DNA of 64,000 nucleotides from Anticarsia gemmatalis (lineage: Eukaryota; Arthropoda; Insecta; Lepidoptera; Erebidae): the NCBI RefSeq assembly GCF_050436995.1, contig NC_134747.1:69501-133500 (forward strand). Direction: 5' to 3'. Both the position numbers and the translations under genes were made by a program. This document shows positions 59,826 through 64,000 of this stretch, one piece after another (the first letter of the stretch is position 1; every line of letters starts with the position of its first letter). The notes beneath the pieces are model-generated. The model saw only the letters and a list, made by a program, of their open reading frames with translations, made no database searches and was not told where the DNA came from.

Positions 59826-62077
59826 AATGTATTGTTGCATTTCATTGTGACAGGTACGATAATTAACTGACTTTTTCTGTTTAAACAGTATTGAGTAATT
59901 CATAATTAATTCTTAAATATTGAGTTAAGTTATAAGAGGTATATTTCCAAAATTTGTAATTTTGATTTTGCATTTTCTGAAATGAAAGAAACGAGCTTCG
60001 AAACCACTAAAGCTATTTGAAAAAATCTTTCATCAAATTAAATTTACATTAAGCCAGACCGCGTAAATTGATAAATTAATTAGGTACAAAGCCTGCTGGT
60101 CACTAGCAAACAACCTTAAGCGCAATAAAAATAATGCAAGTTTTGATAAGTTCAATATCTTTACCTTATATTTCGTAGTTTGTCGTTTACAGTAAACATG
60201 TGGTACATATCGTAATTTCCACACATGCTTATACGATCTCACGTATGAGGTGGAGGCGTTGTGATCGCTCGTCGCGGTCGCACAGAGATTTGCGATGCGA
60301 GCACGTCGGCGTGCTTTGATCTGTGCGTGATTGATGTGATGCCGCCCCGAGTTCGGCCTCTACGCTGCTTCTACCGCACATATGTCCTAGATATGTTAAA
60401 GGAACATAGCTGAAAATTGGTAATAATAGTACTGAGAGCCGATTTTATATTTTGAACGTAATGTATAGCAAATCAGAAAAAGTTGTATTTGTCGATTGAA
60501 GACCATTAACGGGATTACTGGATCAAAAAATAGAGTAAAATTATATTTATTTCTGTATTTATTTAAAAAGCAATCAAAAAACGTCGAACAGATGTCGATA
60601 AAATATTTTTAAGCTACGTCCAGCTGCAATTTTTCGAAATTAAATATAAAAAAGAATCCGCGTAAAATATCAGTTTGTGAAAGAATTTTCATTTAGCGAG
60701 TTGTTTGTGTGAACAAACAGATTTGTTTCGTTTCGACGTTTGTATTCATATTCCTCGTGTAAATACGACGCTTTAAGGAATACAAGTAAAGCCAAGTAAA
60801 TAATTACCGAACATTTATCAAGATCAAGGCATATTTTCGTCTCGCAAATAAAAATGTACATAAAGCCTGGGGTTGCTTACCTCTGACATCAATAACGCCT
60901 CCTTAATACTCAGATACACACGCACAATTGTACGATATAATTTATTTCTATATTTGTAGATACGTATAACTATAATTAGATTTTGTATTGAATTAGTTCA
61001 TGGAATTTACATTCAAGAAATATAATATTAATGCTTAATCTATTTGGATTAATTTTCTTTGATTGAAACCAAACTAGTATATTAAAAGTTTTGATACAAT
61101 TTTAAGTCCCTTCACACCTAAACGGTAGACATAACGATCTCGTAATTTGTTTTTTAAACGTGTGTTAAATATACTGTCGCCGCTCAATTGTTAATCCCAT
61201 AAACGTACTTCTATCCATAGACTACCTCCCATATTGAGGGCAAGTCTATTGCTAACTTGACTTACACTATGTACTAAGCTCTGCTGTCATTGTCCAAGAA
61301 AAGTTAAGCCGTTCGTAATCAGCGGTCATACACATCACTTGGACCACAAACACAATCATATGTTTTACTTGCCAGCAAATCAGTGTTAAGATGTTAAGTG
61401 TAGACTTTAATCTTGATAGCACTAGTTAAAGTGTAGTGTCTAGAAGTGGAAGCCGGTCAGCAATTACGCTGGTGCGAGGGGCGCCGGGTGTACAAGTTAG
61501 TGCAACAACAGCGCGCAACTTGAAACAAACACCCATTCAAACTACTACTACGTGCAGTATCGACTACTACTTACTATTTATGTGTACAGGAATTTGTGTT
61601 TCTGGACAATACTGTAATAGTTATGTTATTTTGATGGCTAGTTGAGGTTGGTGTTCCTTTTGGTCGAAATTGTAGTTCTATATTCTTTTTCAAAAAAAAT
61701 TCTATATGCCTTCGATATGGTGAGGAGGCACAAACAAACAGAACAAACCCTCACATTATTAATACTCGCAGTCATAGTATGATTAACTGAGGTTGTGTTG
61801 ATAATCCTATTAGATTATTATTTTAACATGTTAGTATGGGGTACAATACAAATGACTAAGTTGAGTATTATTATGAAAATTGCACCGGATGAGTCTGTAA
61901 AAACTATAGACGGCGAAACTTTCTTAATATCCTGAGCATAGAAGTCATTGACCTCTCACTATGAGTAGACGTTTTTGCCTAGTAACATATCAAGATTGAA
62001 GATCATAAAACTAACAAAAGGCTTCGAAAAATTGTTTTGATTCTTCGAAGCAACAATATTTATCATAATATTATAAT

Positions 62078-62183
62078 GTAACGGGTCTTAATCGCGATTG
62101 AAAATTAAAGGTTAGAATACCTTATATGTTCACCCGACGTTTCGATCGCATTACAACGACCGTGGTCACGAGCTGACTGTTTA
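62078..62183 (+). repeat. Lepidopteran dispersed repeat (CCCGACGTTTCGATCGC type)
   Basis: GTAACGGGTCTTAATCGCGA, TTCACCCGACGTTTCGATCG and CGACCGTGGTCACGAGCTGA occur in order. I recognise this arrangement as a common moth repeat; its class is not assigned. Confidence 0.55.
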
Positions 62184-63090
62184 AAATCGTTAATATTTAT
62201 CAGTTAGAAATGAGGTCTTGTATTTTGTTTGTATTGAGTCTAGCTTGAGTCTGGCTTCACACAGTGCGTTCGAGTGGAAGTTTCAACAACACACAACAGA
62301 GCAGTGATGAGATATTAAATGTTCTAGGAATATATGCCTTTGTGACTATCGATAGTACAGTACCTATTTTGTTAATAACATAAAGTAGTACAGATAAAAA
62401 TTCCACCTTATATCAAATAAAATATAGGGATGCAGTTGTATAACAAAGAGACTAAACTAGCGCCTGCTTAAATATCAATCAATTATATTATCGCACATCG
62501 GAACAGAAATGGTACGTTTAGCATGGTACACGACACTACAATATGGTGTACGACATTACAATACACCTTTATGGTGAATTGGTGACATTTTTACAACCCC
62601 ACGAGATTTTTATGTTTATAAAAGTTTCAGCAGCACAACATTTAATATTTTGTTAAAACATAAATCGGTGGTTAGTTGCTGCAGGACTTGTCAACTCATC
62701 AAGAATACAAATCGTGCCGTCAGTTATAAACATCGCCGGTATAATTGTGGTGCGATCACAAGAGAGAGGTGTATTCGGTAAAATGGCGGGAGTGTTTCAC
62801 GTAATGGCCGCTGTCATCATAATATTTATCGCTGAACAAAAGTGGAGGGTGGAAGTGGAGGAGGGCTGATTGCAGGGAGGGGGTGGATATTTCATTTATC
62901 TGCAAGTTTTTGTTGAACGGATGTGGGCGCCCTCGAGGTTGATTGTATTGAAGGTAATTTTCATCTGAATCAATATTATCGGGGTGGAACATAACGCGTG
63001 TGTTATTAAAGCTGCGAAGTTCGTGGGATGTATTCATCGTTATTCATCATTTGTGAGCGTGAATTGTCTATACGATACTGTAGCGCGATT

Positions 63091-63253
63091 CTGTTCAGTG
63101 GGTACTGTCGAGTATTGAAAGTTTAACATTTGGAATGTACTGCCAAAATAGTTCCTACGACGCCCGTCAGAGGCGCTGATCAATTTTTATACAAAATTTC
63201 TCGACGACAAGCCGGTTGTCGGTAGTCGATAGTAGTAGAGAATCGAGCTACTG
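63091..63253 (+). repeat. ~165-bp interspersed repeat, copy D
   Basis: It runs from CTGTTCAGTGGGTACTGTCG to AGAGAATCGAGCTACTG, with AATGTACTGCCAAAATAGTT and GGCGCTGATCAATTTTTATA. Close to full length. Confidence 0.85.
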
Positions 63254-63929
63254 ATCACGGGGTAGGCAGTGTTTTTTAATACACGCCAAATAATTATGAT
63301 CAATGATCGAAAGCTTAATGCAGTTGTCTGCCACTATGGCCCAATGACCGTTAGTACAACTGATGTGCTGGGCTCCCGAGTACGATTGAGTGAGTCTTCT
63401 TGTAAGCGATTCTAAGGAGTATAGTAACTGAAGTTATTGTACCTTTCGGCCTCGGATAATAAGTGCATTTAATATTATATTGTCTTAATATCTCAAAACG
63501 ACGGATATGTGTAAGTGCGTAAGAGTTAATGCAGTACTATGCCTATGTGTATTCTACGCCACTAATAACTCATTACGGTACAGTTAGCTTAATCACCGTT
63601 GTTTAAATTAACTACAAATACATTACAAATTACTATTTTAACCTCAATTATAAACTATAGCAGAGAATCAAATCCTTTGTCATACGAAGTCTTTAGTAAA
63701 CCGAACACATCATCAAACTCCCTACCACTGAGAAACGTATCACATAATAATTATTAACTAGTAAGCACTACATCTTCAGGTAATATGATGCACATACAGT
63801 TTCAATTAACCACGATAATTAAACTAATTAACTCAAGTGTCGGCAATTACCTCCATTACTGTTAGATCAACGATTTAGATCACAGTTTAAGAGCTGTATT
63901 AATTTAGATCGTACTCAATTATTTTGTAG
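63254..63929. other. Non-coding tract ahead of a candidate exon
   Basis: AT-rich DNA with no gene. It would be intron sequence if the following exon is real. Confidence 0.4.
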
Positions 63930-64000
63930 AAGCTGATCCGGCAGAAATTGTTCAGCCCAAGCGCCTAATAAAACCAAAATTTCCTATATCTTATACAATC
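63930..64000 (+). CDS. Candidate start of a coding exon (partial, runs off the window)
   Basis: A pyrimidine-containing acceptor (ATTATTTTGTAG) ends at 63929. One frame is then open to the window edge, read from GCT at 63932: 23 codons beginning ADPAEIVQPKRL. The other two frames meet stops within 14 codons. The composition is more balanced than nearby DNA. I do not recognise the peptide. The open stretch is short enough to arise by chance, so this is a weak call. Confidence 0.3.

Larger units (their letters stand above)
59548..63090. other. Non-coding tract
   Basis: No supported gene. It contains a CA repeat (59646-59669), CGTAGC array 4, a GC-rich patch at 60255-60365, a dispersed repeat (62078-62183) and AT-rich filler. 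The 93-codon minus-strand frame at 62756-63037 has no domain. Confidence 0.5.

Noticed and set aside
1..64000. CRISPR array, rRNA, bacterial operon or viral genome
   Set aside because: There are no regularly spaced identical repeats with unique spacers, no rRNA core sequences, no dense gene arrangement and no recognisable viral proteins.

Overview
The window looks like a piece of a lepidopteran (moth or butterfly) nuclear genome. It is AT-rich with scattered very GC-rich islands. It holds short non-autonomous Helitrons with TC...CTAG ends inserted between A and T, a tRNA-headed SINE whose tail I recognise as lepidopteran LINE-like sequence, and other dispersed repeats familiar from moth genomes. 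I see no bacterial-style gene density, no rRNA, no true tRNA gene and no CRISPR array. The species assignment is inference from repeat families, not from a host protein.

Almost all of the 64 kb is non-coding. Positions 1-54158 and 59544-63929 read as intergenic or long-intron DNA. They hold GC islands, nine perfect TGACGTCA palindromes, G-quadruplex-forming runs, short tandem arrays (several with 8- or 10-bp periods), two TA-flanked MITE-like inverted-repeat elements (17016-17167 and 20081-20338), two Helitrons (3159-3382 and 33825-34087), one composite SINE (33258-33545), and five clear copies of a ~165-bp interspersed repeat. Most open reading frames here lack good starts or follow microsatellites and are chance ORFs. 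The last 71 bases may be the beginning of a host coding exon behind a splice acceptor.

The outstanding feature is a 5385-bp DNA transposon at 54159-59543. It has perfect 27-bp terminal inverted repeats and carries one apparently intact five-exon gene. All four introns have GT-AG boundaries that keep frame, giving an 843-residue protein. It begins with an acidic/Ser-Pro-rich region, followed by a basic patch, a Cys/His-rich region and an RNase H-like core containing YSDTCGGQNKN and GHSHMECDSDH. I associate that core with the uncharacterised DUF7869-type family. A TCAGT initiator with a DPE match at exactly +28 precedes the ATG, and an AATAAA follows the stop. A ~310-bp segment is duplicated between the left TIR and the promoter. 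A decayed antisense non-LTR retrotransposon C-terminus, interrupted by a CT/CCCTCT microsatellite, lies between the gene and the right TIR.

Functionally, the transposase gene, its promoter and the two TIRs form a self-contained unit that could in principle mobilise itself and matching non-autonomous copies. The surrounding DNA shows no gene that works with it.
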